Of a stretch of 64,000 nt of DNA, positions 32,499-41,702 are shown one piece after another. The DNA is taken from assembly GCA_964424115.1 (NCBI GenBank), contig CAYRHN010000012.1, positions 67,840 to 131,839 on the forward strand, given 5' to 3'. Under the pieces are notes generated by a model, which saw only the letters and a program-made list of their open reading frames with translations, did no database searches and was not told the DNA's origin. A program made the position numbers and the translations under genes. Source of the DNA: CAYRHN01 sp964424115. Its GTDB lineage: Bacteria > Chloroflexota > Anaerolineae > Anaerolineales > Anaerolineaceae. Within the stretch, counting starts at the first letter, position 1. Each line of letters begins with the position of its first letter.

Positions 32499-32528
32499 CG
32501 GGGGTGTTTTTTGACCGCAACACCCCCG
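32499..32528 (+). promoter_or_regulatory. Intercistronic hairpin after the binding-protein gene
   Basis: CGGGGGTGTT (32499-32508) and AACACCCCCG (32519-32528) form a perfect 10-bp stem with a 10-nt loop. There is no T-run after it, so it is more likely an mRNA processing or stabilising element or attenuator than a full terminator. Confidence 0.6.
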
Positions 32529-32553
32529 CGCCTTACTTATTGTTGGAGGTCCT

Positions 32554-34056
32554 ATGCCCTTTGTGGAGATGCAAGGAATCACAAAGCAGTTTGCTGATCT
32601 GGTGGCAAACGACCATGTGGATTTTACGTTGAACCGGGGGGAAATTCATGCGCTGTTGGGAGAGAACGGCGCAGGCAAGACCACGCTCATGCGCATCCTC
32701 TACGGCCTGTATAAACCGGACTCCGGCGTCATCCGGGTGGACGGCAAGCCGGTGGAGATCCATTCGCCCAAGGACGCCATTGCCAACGGGATCGGTATGG
32801 TTACCCAGCATTTCGCGCTGGTGCCGCCCCTCTCGGTGGCCGAGAACGTGGCCCTGGGCTATACGACCGGGATTGTGCTCAAGAAAGCCGAGATTGAAAA
32901 GAAGGTAGCAGAGGCTGCTCAGCGCTTTGGCATCGAAGTGGATCCCAAAGCCCTGGTGCGGCATCTCTCTGTCGGGCAGCGGCAGCGGGTGGAAATTCTT
33001 AAAGCCCTCTACCGCGACGCCAAAGTGTTGATCCTGGATGAGCCAACAGCGGTTTTGGTGCCTCAGGAAGTGGATGTATTGATCGAGGCGCTCAACCGAT
33101 TAAAAGCGGAAGGGCTGGGGATCGTATTCATCAGCCACAAACTTCATGAAGTGACTCGCCTGGCCGACCGCGTGACCGTGCTGCGCGACGGCAAGGTGGT
33201 GGGCGCCACCGAGGCGCGTGGCGCTTCGCCCCGCCAGCTGGCGCAGATGATGGTTGGGCGCGAGAACTTTGGCATCACCCGCCAGGGCGCGCGCGAGATC
33301 GGCGGCGAGCCGGTACTGGTGGTGGACGGCATCTGCGTCAATGATGAAAAAGGCCTGCAGGCGCTCAACGAGGTCAGTTTTGATGTGCGCGCCGGGGAAA
33401 TTCTCGGCCTGGCCGGGGTGAGCGGCAACGGGCAAAAGCAGCTGGTAGAGATCCTCTGCGGCCTGCGCCAGCCGGTTTGCGGCAAGATCCTGGTGGAGGG
33501 CAAAAATGTGGCCGGCAAGTCGCCCACCGAGATCTCCGCAGCCGGAGTTGGGCGCGTGCCCGAAGACCGCCACGAGGGGGTGGTGGGCGATATGACCGTG
33601 TATGAGAACATGGCCCTCGACCACCTGGACGATTTCGTCCACTCCGGCATGCTTGACCGCAAGGCCATGTTCAAGCAGGCCGAAGGCCTGATCCACCAGT
33701 TCCAGATCAAGGCCAAGGCCCGCGACCGCGTGCGCACGCTTTCCGGCGGCAATTTACAGAAGGTGCTGCTGGCGCGCGTGCTTTCGCGCCAGCCGAAAGT
33801 GCTCGTTGTCCCGCAACCCACCCGTGGGCTGGACGTGGGCGCCTCCGACTACATTCGCTCCCAATTACTGGAACAACGCGAACGCGGCGCAGCAGTGCTG
33901 TTGGTCTCGGAAGACCTGGAAGAGGTGCTGGCGCTCTCCGACCGCATTGCAGTCATTTACGAAGGAAAGATCATGGGGTTATTACCGGCAAGCGAAGCCA
34001 CGCCCGAGAAATTGGGTCTTTTGATGGGCGGCAGCCAGGTAGAGGAGGTGGCCTGA
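32554..34056 (+). CDS. yufO: ABC importer ATP-binding protein with two ATPase domains (YufO/NupO-like)
   Basis: 500 residues with two nucleotide-binding domains in tandem. The first has Walker A GENGAGKTTL, signature LSVGQRQRVEIL and Walker B VLILDEPTA. The second has a degenerate Walker A (GVSGNGQKQL), a signature LSGGNLQKV and Walker B VLVVPQPTRGLD. This is the arrangement of sugar/nucleoside importers of the BMP-dependent type. It energises uptake through the two permeases encoded next; its TGA overlaps the next ATG by one base. Confidence 0.95.
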   Translation: MPFVEMQGITKQFADLVANDHVDFTLNRGEIHALLGENGAGKTTLMRILYGLYKPDSGVIRVDGKPVEIHSPKDAIANGIGMVTQHFALVPPLSVAENVALGYTTGIVLKKAEIEKKVAEAAQRFGIEVDPKALVRHLSVGQRQRVEILKALYRDAKVLILDEPTAVLVPQEVDVLIEALNRLKAEGLGIVFISHKLHEVTRLADRVTVLRDGKVVGATEARGASPRQLAQMMVGRENFGITRQGAREIGGEPVLVVDGICVNDEKGLQALNEVSFDVRAGEILGLAGVSGNGQKQLVEILCGLRQPVCGKILVEGKNVAGKSPTEISAAGVGRVPEDRHEGVVGDMTVYENMALDHLDDFVHSGMLDRKAMFKQAEGLIHQFQIKAKARDRVRTLSGGNLQKVLLARVLSRQPKVLVVPQPTRGLDVGASDYIRSQLLEQRERGAAVLLVSEDLEEVLALSDRIAVIYEGKIMGLLPASEATPEKLGLLMGGSQVEEVA

Positions 34057-35159
34057 TGGCAGTGGAACAAACCCCCCGCCCGCGCTGGCGCGTCTTGCGC
34101 ACCGATAACCCGCCCTGGTGGATGACCCCACTCATCCCGGTGCTGGCGTTGATCGGCACGTTTATCCTTACCTCCGGATTGGTGCTGTGGGCAAATGCCA
34201 ATCCCTTCGATGCTTATTACCAGCTGCTGGTCAAACCGCTGACCGCCACCCGCTCGCTGCTGGAGGTGCTGGTCTCGGCCACCCCGCTGCTGCTGACCGG
34301 CGTGGCGGTGGCATTTGCTTTCTCCAGCGGCTATTTCAACATCGGCGCCGAAGGCCAGTTGTACGCCGGAGCGATCGCTGCGGCCGGGTTGGGCATGGTG
34401 CTGGGCAACGTGCCGCAGTGGCTGGCCATCCCGATCATGATCCTGGGCGGTTTCCTGGCGGGCATGCTCTGGGCGCTCATTCCGGCCCTGCTGCGCGTCC
34501 GCTGGGGCGTGGATGAGGTGGTGACCACCCTGCTCTCCAACTCGATCATGGCCTACCTGGTCAGCGCCATCCTCAACGGCCCCTGGCGCAATCCTGATCT
34601 GGGTTGGCCCCAGTCGCCGGATATCGCGCCCTCGGCCGAGTTCTTCAAACTGGCTGAACGGTCGCGCCTGCACTTCGGTTTCATCGTTGCCCTGGTGGCG
34701 GCATTGATCTTCTGGTTCGTGCTTACCCGCACCTCCTTCGGCATGAAGATGCGCGCGGTGGGCATGGGCAAGCCGGCGGCCGAATTCGCCGGGATCAAGG
34801 TTAGCCGCACCATGCTGATCGCCGCATTGATCAGCGGCGGCATTGCCGGGGTGGCGGGCGTCTCGGAGGTGGCAGGCATCCAGTACCACCTGATCGGCGA
34901 GCTTTCCGCCGGGTACGGCTACACCGGCATCATTGTCGCCACGCTCGGCTCGTTGAATGCTTTCGGCGTGTTTTTTGCGGCGCTCTTCTTCGGACTGGTC
35001 AACACCGGCGCGCAGGGGGTCAGCGGCGCGCTGGGCGTGCCGGTCTATCTGAGCAACGTGGTCCAGGCGGCCATGTTGATGGTGGCCCTGGGCATGTTCC
35101 TGCTCAAACGCTACCGCCTGGTTCCACCCGGCAAGCCCAAAGCAGAGGGGAGGTCATAA
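34056..35159 (+). CDS. yufP: ABC importer permease (YufP/NupP-like)
   Basis: 367 residues with about ten membrane segments. A BPD_transp_2 / branched-chain-type permease: the LLTGVAVAFAFSSGYFNIGAEGQLYAGAIAAA segment is diagnostic of nucleoside ABC permeases, and the GVDEVVTTLLSNSIMAYLV helix follows. The longer N-terminus (basic MAVEQTPRPRWRVLR) identifies it as the first of the two permeases. The start codon overlaps the ATPase stop. Confidence 0.95.
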   Translation: MAVEQTPRPRWRVLRTDNPPWWMTPLIPVLALIGTFILTSGLVLWANANPFDAYYQLLVKPLTATRSLLEVLVSATPLLLTGVAVAFAFSSGYFNIGAEGQLYAGAIAAAGLGMVLGNVPQWLAIPIMILGGFLAGMLWALIPALLRVRWGVDEVVTTLLSNSIMAYLVSAILNGPWRNPDLGWPQSPDIAPSAEFFKLAERSRLHFGFIVALVAALIFWFVLTRTSFGMKMRAVGMGKPAAEFAGIKVSRTMLIAALISGGIAGVAGVSEVAGIQYHLIGELSAGYGYTGIIVATLGSLNAFGVFFAALFFGLVNTGAQGVSGALGVPVYLSNVVQAAMLMVALGMFLLKRYRLVPPGKPKAEGRS

Positions 35160-36089
35160 ATGGAGATCCTGGCATTCTTTGAGAATCTGATCGCGGCCAC
35201 CTTCCGCATCTCCACCCCCATCCTGCTGGCCGCTACTGGCGAGACTTTTGCCGAGCGCTCCGGTGTGCTCAACCTGGGCATTGAGGGCACCATGCTCTTC
35301 GGGGCGTTCGTCGGTTTCTTTGTCACCAGCGCCACCGGCTCGCTGTGGCTCGGCCTGCTGATCGCCATTATCATGGGCGTGCTGGCCGGACTGTTGATGG
35401 GGCTGCTGACGGTCACCCTGGGCGTCAACCAGCACGTCTCCGGCCTGAGCGTCACCCTGCTGCTCACCGGCCTGTCGCTCTTTGCCTTCCGCCTGAACTT
35501 TGGCGGCAGCGGCGGCACGCCCCCTAAGATCGTTCCCTTCGAGCAGATCAAGCCGCTGGGCGATATTCCCTTCTTTGGCGGGATCAGCGAGCAGTACCTG
35601 CTCACCTATATCTCCTTCCTGGTCATCGTTCCGCTGGCCTGGTGGGTGCTTTACCGCACCAACTTCGGCCTGAAGATCCGCGCGGTGGGCGAGAACCCCG
35701 AAGCCGCGGATGCGGCCGGGATCAACGTGTATGTGGTGCGTTACACCGCCCTGGCAATTGGCGGCGGCCTGATGGCAGCCGGCGGAGCGTTCCTGGCCTT
35801 GGCGCAGGTGGGTTCTTTCACCCATGCCATCGTCTCCGGGCGCGGCTGGGTGGCCATCGCCATCGTCATCTTTGGCAACTGGAATCCCAGCCGGGTGATG
35901 TGGGGCTCGCTCATCTTCGGCGGCACCGCCGCCCTGCAGCTTCGTTTGCAGGCCATGGGGCTGCAATTGCCCATCCCGTACGAGGTCTTCCTGGCGCTGC
36001 CGTACATCGTCACCATCATTGCCCTGGTGATCGCCGGGCGCAATGCTTCCTACCCCGCGGCGCTGCTGAAACCTTACCGCAGGGAATAA
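35160..36089 (+). CDS. yufQ: ABC importer permease (YufQ/NupQ-like)
   Basis: 309 residues, the second permease. It has the family motif ERSGVLNLGIEGTMLFGAFVGF and, later, RAVGENPEAADAAGINV, the coupling-helix region that contacts the ATPase. It starts on the base after the previous stop. Together with the BMP lipoprotein and double ATPase it forms a complete importer. The next genes encode a molybdenum hydroxylase and an amidohydrolase, so the imported compound is probably a purine or similar N-heterocycle. Confidence 0.95.
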   Translation: MEILAFFENLIAATFRISTPILLAATGETFAERSGVLNLGIEGTMLFGAFVGFFVTSATGSLWLGLLIAIIMGVLAGLLMGLLTVTLGVNQHVSGLSVTLLLTGLSLFAFRLNFGGSGGTPPKIVPFEQIKPLGDIPFFGGISEQYLLTYISFLVIVPLAWWVLYRTNFGLKIRAVGENPEAADAAGINVYVVRYTALAIGGGLMAAGGAFLALAQVGSFTHAIVSGRGWVAIAIVIFGNWNPSRVMWGSLIFGGTAALQLRLQAMGLQLPIPYEVFLALPYIVTIIALVIAGRNASYPAALLKPYRRE

Positions 36090-36220
36090 CCCCCTGTGCA
36101 GGCGGGTGGTTTTGGGTTCCCCGGGCCTGCGCCAAGATGAATGACAAACGTCAGGTTTACCCCCTGCTACCAACGCAGTAAAATTAACATGAATTGTCTG
36201 ACGAAAGGAGAGTCAACAGC

Positions 36221-38539
36221 ATGGCTCACAAATATGTAGGAAAGACCTATATCCGCCCGGATGCGATCAGCAAGGTCACCGGCAAAGCCATTTACCTGGA
36301 TGATATCCGCATCCCAGGCATGCTGCACGCCGCCATCCTGCGTCCGGAGATCGGACACGCCCGCATCCTCAAGATCGACACCAGCGAAGCGGAAAAGATG
36401 CCTGGCGTGGTCAAAGTGGTCACCGGAGCGGGTTGCAAGATCCACTACGGCGACAACATCCGCGACCTGACCCCCATGGCGGTGGACAAGGTCCGCTACG
36501 TGGGCGAACCGGTGGCGGCGGTGGTGGCCGACACGCAGGCGCACGCCCGTGCGGCCCTGCCCTTTATCAAAATAGAATACGAACCCCTGCCGGTGTACGT
36601 GGATGCCCGCCAGGCGATGGCCAAGGATGCCGTATTGATCCACGCTGAGAACGGCGAATACTGGCACTTGCCTACCCTCACCCCGCTCTCCGGCACCAAC
36701 ATCGCCAATCTGTATCACCTGCACAAAGGCCGCGGCGATGAGGGCTTTGACGAGGCTGAGGTGATCGTTGAAGAGGAGTTCAACTACCCCTTCGGCTCCT
36801 GCTCGGCCCTCGAACCGCACGGCTCGATCGTCTGGTTCAAGGAAGACAAGACCATCGATGTCTGGTCGACCTCGATCTGCCCCTTCATCATCCGCGAAGA
36901 TCTGGCGCATGCCTACCATATCCCGGTTGCGGATGTGCGCGTGCGCATCCCCGACCTGGGCGGCTGCTTCGGTTACAAGTCCGATATCACCGTTGAGCAA
37001 ACCATTGCCTATATCGCCAGCTTTGTCCCCGGCCGCCCGGTCAAGTGGGTGGCCTCCCGCCAGGAAGATTACACCAGCACGCTGATCGCCCACGGCATCC
37101 GCACCAAGATGAAGATCGGCGCCAAGAAGGACGGCACGCTGGTGGCGATCCAGGCCACGCTCCTGCACTCCGGCGGCGCCTATGCCGATACGGCCGTGAA
37201 TGTCACCATCGCCTCCACCCATAATTCCACCGGCCCATACGAGTTCAAGCACTGCGACCTGACCGGCTTCACCGTCTATACCAATACCCCTGCCGTGGGC
37301 GCTTACCGGGGCTACGGGCACCAGGAATCCCAACTGGCCACCGAACGCATGATGGACCTGCTGGCGCGCAAGCTGGGCATGGACCCCGTTGAACTGCGCC
37401 GCAAGAACTGGCTGCGCGAGGGGCGGGTGAACGCAGTGGGCGAGAGGATGTGGAAGAGCAACGGAAATATGGAGGCCTGCGCCGAGAATACGCTCAAGAT
37501 CCTCCATCAGAACCCCAAACCGAAGGAAGACGAGAATTATTACTACGGGCGCGGGTTTGCCACGGTGATGAAATCTCCCAAGGGCGCGCCGTTCTCCACC
37601 AAGGGCTGCTATATCAAGATGAACATCGACGGCAGCGTCAACGTGGTCATGGGCGGGGCAGAAGTCGGCCAGGGCCTGCGCACCATTGTGCGCCAGGTGG
37701 CGGCCGAAGCCTTAAAGATCGCTCCGGAAAAGGTGCGCGTCTACGGCGAGCTGGACACCCAGTTCTCACCCTACGAATGGCAGACCATCGGCTCGATGTT
37801 CACCATGCAGGGCGGGCGGGCCATCATCCGCGCCGCGGATAGGTTGATCCGCGTGCTCAAGCAGACCGCTAGCCAGGTGCTGAAGGCTGATGAAGATTTC
37901 CTGGAATATGACGGCGAATTTGTCTATTTGCGCAACGATCCCTCGGTGCGCGTAGCGGTCGGAGACCTGGCGCGCGGCTATATCACCGAGGATGGAATCA
38001 CCATCGGTGAGCTGGCCCACGCCATTTCGGATGCCCGCCTGCCGCGTTACTCCAACCCGGACAAGAACGGGCAGGGCAGCATCGGTGTCACCTACACCTT
38101 TGGCGCCCAGGCGGCTGAGATCCGCATTGAGAAGAAGACCGGCAAGGTGCTGGTGGACCACTTCATCTCCACCTTCGATGTCGGCCAGGTGATCAACCCG
38201 CTGCAGATCCGCGGCTCAGTGCTGGGCGGCGTGATGATGGCGATAGGCGCGGCGGTCACCGAGGAGTTGAGATTCGACGACCAGGGGCGCATCCTCAACC
38301 CGCAGTTCTTCCAGTATCACATTCCCACCCTCAAGGAAGCCCCGCGCCAGACGATCGAGTTCGTCGAGACCCCCGACCCGATCGGGCCGTTCGGCGCGCG
38401 CGGAATCGGCGAGCATTCAGTCGTTGGGGTGGCCCCGGCGATCCTCAACGCCATTTACGATGCAATTGGGGTGGACCTGTATGAAATTCCCGCCACGCCG
38501 GAAGTGATCAAGAAGGCGCTGGAAGGCAAGAAGAGTTAA
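36221..38539 (+). CDS. Xanthine dehydrogenase family molybdopterin-binding subunit
   Basis: 772 residues, full length for the large subunit. It hydroxylates an N-heterocycle (xanthine-type) or aldehyde at a molybdenum-cytosine-dinucleotide centre. Visible are the N-terminal a/b-hammerhead domain (ISKVTGKAIYLDDI, PVAAVVADT), the Gly loop LGGCFGYK (usually GGGFG), GAYRGYGHQE, EVGQGLRTI with the Gln near Mo, and the catalytic Glu region GARGIGEHSVVGVAPAILNAIYDA near residue 735. It is followed by the [2Fe-2S] subunit; no FAD subunit gene is in the window. SD AAAGGAG is 10 nt upstream of the chosen ATG. Confidence 0.93.
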   Translation: MAHKYVGKTYIRPDAISKVTGKAIYLDDIRIPGMLHAAILRPEIGHARILKIDTSEAEKMPGVVKVVTGAGCKIHYGDNIRDLTPMAVDKVRYVGEPVAAVVADTQAHARAALPFIKIEYEPLPVYVDARQAMAKDAVLIHAENGEYWHLPTLTPLSGTNIANLYHLHKGRGDEGFDEAEVIVEEEFNYPFGSCSALEPHGSIVWFKEDKTIDVWSTSICPFIIREDLAHAYHIPVADVRVRIPDLGGCFGYKSDITVEQTIAYIASFVPGRPVKWVASRQEDYTSTLIAHGIRTKMKIGAKKDGTLVAIQATLLHSGGAYADTAVNVTIASTHNSTGPYEFKHCDLTGFTVYTNTPAVGAYRGYGHQESQLATERMMDLLARKLGMDPVELRRKNWLREGRVNAVGERMWKSNGNMEACAENTLKILHQNPKPKEDENYYYGRGFATVMKSPKGAPFSTKGCYIKMNIDGSVNVVMGGAEVGQGLRTIVRQVAAEALKIAPEKVRVYGELDTQFSPYEWQTIGSMFTMQGGRAIIRAADRLIRVLKQTASQVLKADEDFLEYDGEFVYLRNDPSVRVAVGDLARGYITEDGITIGELAHAISDARLPRYSNPDKNGQGSIGVTYTFGAQAAEIRIEKKTGKVLVDHFISTFDVGQVINPLQIRGSVLGGVMMAIGAAVTEELRFDDQGRILNPQFFQYHIPTLKEAPRQTIEFVETPDPIGPFGARGIGEHSVVGVAPAILNAIYDAIGVDLYEIPATPEVIKKALEGKKS

Positions 38540-38549
38540 GGAGGTAAAA

Positions 38550-39026
38550 ATGACTGAGAAGATCAGCTTTACGATTAATGGGATCCAGCGCACAGTGGAG
38601 GTCGATCCTTCGACGATGTTGATCGATGTGATCCGCGATGTGCTGGACCTGACCGGCACCAAGCGCGGCTGCGATAATTCCACCTGCGGCACATGCGTGG
38701 TGGTGGTGAACGGCAAGGCGGTCAAGAGCTGCAATTACCCGATCGTCAAGGCCCAGGGCGCGGTCATCCTGACCGTGGAAGGCATCAGCCAGGGCATGCA
38801 GCTTCACCCGGTGCAGCAGGCCATCGCCGAGTCCGGCGCGGTGCAGTGCGGTTTCTGTACTCCCGGCATTGTGATGGAACTGTATGCGCTGCTGGAGGAA
38901 AAACCCGAGGCCGGCGAGCAGGAGATGGTCAATGCGCTTAACAAGCACCTCTGCCGCTGCAACGGCTACGAACCGATCCTGAACGGCGCCAAAGTGGCCC
39001 AGCAATTGGTCCAGCAAAAGAAGTAA
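38550..39026 (+). CDS. [2Fe-2S] subunit of the molybdenum hydroxylase
   Basis: 158 residues, the normal small subunit. The N-terminal plant-type [2Fe-2S] domain has ligands in RGCDNSTCGTC and KSC, and the C-terminal four-helix [2Fe-2S] domain has QCGFCTPG and LCRCNGYEPI. It carries electrons from the Mo centre. The usual FAD/NAD-binding third subunit is missing, so the electron acceptor must be encoded elsewhere or be another carrier. SD AAGGAGGT directly precedes the ATG. Confidence 0.95.
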   Translation: MTEKISFTINGIQRTVEVDPSTMLIDVIRDVLDLTGTKRGCDNSTCGTCVVVVNGKAVKSCNYPIVKAQGAVILTVEGISQGMQLHPVQQAIAESGAVQCGFCTPGIVMELYALLEEKPEAGEQEMVNALNKHLCRCNGYEPILNGAKVAQQLVQQKK

Positions 39027-39030
39027 GAAC

Positions 39031-39116
39031 CCACCACGAAGGAACGAAGAAACAAAGGTGCACAAAGATTCTTAAGAACTTAAGATCCCTTCGTGATCCT
39101 TCGTTGCTTTGTGGTG
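39031..39116. repeat. Intergenic hairpin repeat, CACCACGAAG family
   Basis: CCACCACGAAGGAACGAAG on the left and CCTTCGTTGCTTTGTGGTG on the right. It lies inside the operon, between the [2Fe-2S] subunit and amidohydrolase genes. Confidence 0.8.
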
Positions 39117-39147
39117 TATCCCTGAATCTTCATAAAAGGAGTTTCCT

Positions 39148-40347
39148 ATGTACGATCTGCTCATCAAGAACGCGCGCACGCGCGCCAACAAAGACGGCCT
39201 GGTGGAGATCGCCATCCAGGGTAAGAAGATCGCCAAGATCGGCCCCAAGTTGGGCGAGGCCAAGAAGGTCATCGACGCGGGCGGCAGCCTGGTCAGCGAA
39301 TCCTTCATCAACGGCCACCTGCACCTGTGCAAGGTCTACACCCTGGCGATGATGGATGACGAGGCCCTGGGCGCCTACAACACCGGCGGGATGGGCGGCG
39401 CGATGACCGCCATCGAGCTGGCCGCCAAGGTCAAGGAAAAATACGATGAGAAGTGGATCATCGAGAACGTGCGCAAGGCGGTCAACCTGGCGATCAAGTA
39501 CGGCAATACCCACATCCGCGCCTTTGCCGATGTGGACACCAAGGCTCGCCTGGAAGGCATCAAGGCCTTGTTGAAGGCGCGCGAGGAATTCAAGGACAAA
39601 GTGACCATCGAAGTGGTGGCCTTCCCGCAGGACGGCGTGGTGCGCGAACCCGGCGCGGCGGCGCTGGTGGAAGAAGCCCTCAAGCTGGGCGCGGACGTGG
39701 TCGGCGGCATTCCGTGGATCGAATACACCGAGGCGGACGAGCAGTCGCACATTGACCAGATGTTCGCCCTGGCGACCAAGTATAACAAACCCGTCTCCAT
39801 GCTGATCGACGACGCCGGCGACCCGACCCTGAAGACGCTGGAAATGCTGGCGGTCACCACGATCAAGAACGGCTGGGAAGGGCGCGTCACCGCCCAGCAT
39901 TCGCGCGCCATGGCGCTTTACCCCGAGCCGTACTACCGCAAGATCGAGGCTCTGCTCAAGCGGGGCAAGATCGGCGTGGTCAGCGATCCGCAGACCGGGC
40001 CGCTCTACGCGCGCGTGCAGTCGCTCTACAAGGCCGGGGTGCGTATCGCCCTCGGGCAGGACGACATCGCCGACGCCTATTATCCCTTCGGGCGCAATAA
40101 CATGCTCGAGGTGGCCTTCCTGGCCGCCCACCTGATGTGGATGATCGGTCGCGAAGATCTGGAAGTGCTCTACGACCTGATCACCACCAAGGCGGCTGAA
40201 TGCCTGAACATCCAGAACCATGTCCTGGCGGAAGGCGGCGACGCCGACCTGGTGGTGCTGAACGCCAACTCGGTCTGGGAAGCTATCTGGAGCCACGAAG
40301 CCCCCAAACACGTGATCAAGAACGGCGTGGAGATCACCGCGAAGTAG
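39148..40347 (+). CDS. Amidohydrolase, cytosine-deaminase-like, with altered metal site
   Basis: 399 residues. An amidohydrolase-superfamily TIM barrel with the N-terminal HxH metal motif (FINGHLHLCKVYT), a VEVVAFPQDGVVREPG segment as in CodA, RVTAQHSRAMALYP with the later His, and GQDDIADAYYPFGRNNML with the catalytic Asp. The HxDE segment on strand 5 of CodA is here MLIDDAGDP: Leu replaces the metal-binding His and Asp replaces the Glu. It may have a different metal arrangement or substrate than cytosine. Last gene of the uptake-catabolism operon, followed by a strong terminator. Confidence 0.85.
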   Translation: MYDLLIKNARTRANKDGLVEIAIQGKKIAKIGPKLGEAKKVIDAGGSLVSESFINGHLHLCKVYTLAMMDDEALGAYNTGGMGGAMTAIELAAKVKEKYDEKWIIENVRKAVNLAIKYGNTHIRAFADVDTKARLEGIKALLKAREEFKDKVTIEVVAFPQDGVVREPGAAALVEEALKLGADVVGGIPWIEYTEADEQSHIDQMFALATKYNKPVSMLIDDAGDPTLKTLEMLAVTTIKNGWEGRVTAQHSRAMALYPEPYYRKIEALLKRGKIGVVSDPQTGPLYARVQSLYKAGVRIALGQDDIADAYYPFGRNNMLEVAFLAAHLMWMIGREDLEVLYDLITTKAAECLNIQNHVLAEGGDADLVVLNANSVWEAIWSHEAPKHVIKNGVEITAK

Positions 40348-40356
40348 GATAGAACA

Positions 40357-40383
40357 CCTGTCGCTGCGCTCCCTCGCAATGAC
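40357..40383. repeat. Remnant of CGTCATTGCGAG-family repeat
   Basis: CCTGTCGCTGCGCTCCCTCG then CAATGACA is the right end of the family only. A further remnant, GATTGCTTCGCTACGCTCGC then AATGAC, is at 40562-40591. Confidence 0.55.
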
Positions 40384-40417
40384 ACCATTCTTCTCCTTGA
40401 AGCAATAAATTTTCAAA

Positions 40418-40458
40418 AGACCTCAAAGGTTTCCCACACCTTTGAGGTCTTTTTTTTT
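40418..40458. terminator. Strong intrinsic terminator
   Basis: A perfect 13-bp stem, AGACCTCAAAGGT (40418-40430) with ACCTTTGAGGTCT (40438-40450), a 7-nt loop and eight T residues after. It ends the rightward purine-type operon and, with the AT-rich left flank, may help stop the leftward hydrogenase operon. The rest of the 40348-40660 gap has repeat remnants and an 'aacacggat' element (40641-40685); no gene is seen. Confidence 0.92.
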
Positions 40459-40660
40459 AATCTCACGTAAAGAATGGGTAGATTGGGTTGAGGGCAGGGG
40501 ATAAAAATGCTTTTCCGATCCAACATCCCGCCCGAAACCCAACACTTTTTCGTTTCAGACAGGCGATTGCTTCGCTACGCTCGCAATGACATAATCAGCG
40601 ATCTTTTCCCTTATCACGAATTGACGTTTCTTTCTTATTCATGGATCCGTGTTTATCCGT

Positions 40661-41695
40661 TTAATCCGTTCGATCCGTGTTAAAAATATCTCCTCCGAAG
40701 GCCGCCTCGATCGTCCCGCCCGGCGCGAAATTCGACCCCAGCCAGACCAGCGCCTGTTCCCGGTCGGGGCCGCCTTCCGTGGAGCCGAGCAACTGCTCGC
40801 AGAAGATGGCGATATCTTCCAGGATGCGCTGGCAGCGGTAGTACGTCAATGCCTGCCGGTCGATCTGCGTTTTCCCATAGCCCCGGTAGAAGAATTCCAT
40901 CTCCTGGGCCGGGCTGACGCCGGTGAAACCCTGCGCGCCGCCGATGAACATCAAGTCGCGCTCTTTCAAGGCCAGGATGGGATCATCCCAGTCGATGATG
41001 TAGAAATCCCCGCCGGGCTGGATGAGCAAATTCCCGGCATGCAGGTCGGAGTGGCACAGCACCGTCTCGCGCGCGGCACAGGCCAAGGACTGAAGATCAC
41101 GCGCGCCGTTCTCCGCCCGTTCCAGCAGTTCCAACACCGCCTTGCGCTGCTTGCGCAGCAGCGCGGCCGCGCGGGCGGCGGTCGGGTCGGTGTAAATTTC
41201 CGTTTCGATGCGCTGCAAATAGGCGCGGATCGTTGCGCCTGCGCTGGACGTGTAGCTCTCGCAGGGAATGCGGCTTTGCAGGGCGGGGGGCAGGCGCAAG
41301 TCGTGGATGCGCCGCAGCGAAGCGCCGAACTCGCGCCACCCGGCTGGAGAAAGTGCCGCCTGGTAGCCATCCACCCCCGCGATGAACGGGTAGAGCATGA
41401 CTTTGTAATCATCCAGGCCAGCCCAGGGCAGGCCGCTTTTGGTCGTCAGCGGAGCTAAAATGTGCGGCACGCCTTTCTCCGCCAGGTATAGGGGCAGGCG
41501 GACCGAGGTCTCCTCGAAGTCCCCTGAACGCAGCTTAACGAACCAGGCCCGTCCGTCCTGCGTTTCAGCGCGGTAGACGGCTGTGTGCAGGTCGGCGCCC
41601 AGCGGCAGGAACTCCACCCGCACGGCCTCCAGCCCAAAGTCATCCCGCAGGCAAGCGAGGATGGAGGCGGAGGAGATGGGGGGAGGGGTGAGCAT
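40661..41695 (-). CDS. Aminoglycoside phosphotransferase-family kinase
   Basis: 344 residues. A protein-kinase-like fold of the APH / choline-kinase superfamily: the catalytic loop is LCHSDLHAGNLL and the metal-binding Asp lies in FYIIDWDDPILA, both clearly intact. The N-terminal lobe Lys is probably in RAWFVKLRSGD. It may phosphorylate a small molecule; antibiotic resistance should not be assumed. The ATG at 41695 is 7 nt after hypE, so it appears to be the last gene of the hydrogenase maturation operon, an unexpected position. Confidence 0.88.
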   Translation of the reverse strand: MLTPPPISSASILACLRDDFGLEAVRVEFLPLGADLHTAVYRAETQDGRAWFVKLRSGDFEETSVRLPLYLAEKGVPHILAPLTTKSGLPWAGLDDYKVMLYPFIAGVDGYQAALSPAGWREFGASLRRIHDLRLPPALQSRIPCESYTSSAGATIRAYLQRIETEIYTDPTAARAAALLRKQRKAVLELLERAENGARDLQSLACAARETVLCHSDLHAGNLLIQPGGDFYIIDWDDPILALKERDLMFIGGAQGFTGVSPAQEMEFFYRGYGKTQIDRQALTYYRCQRILEDIAIFCEQLLGSTEGGPDREQALVWLGSNFAPGGTIEAAFGGDIFNTDRTD

Positions 41696-41702
41696 TAATC
41701 CC

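Noticed and set aside
40661..41695. Antibiotic-resistance gene
   Set aside because: The APH fold is shared by many metabolic kinases; the position at the end of a hydrogenase maturation operon gives no support for resistance.
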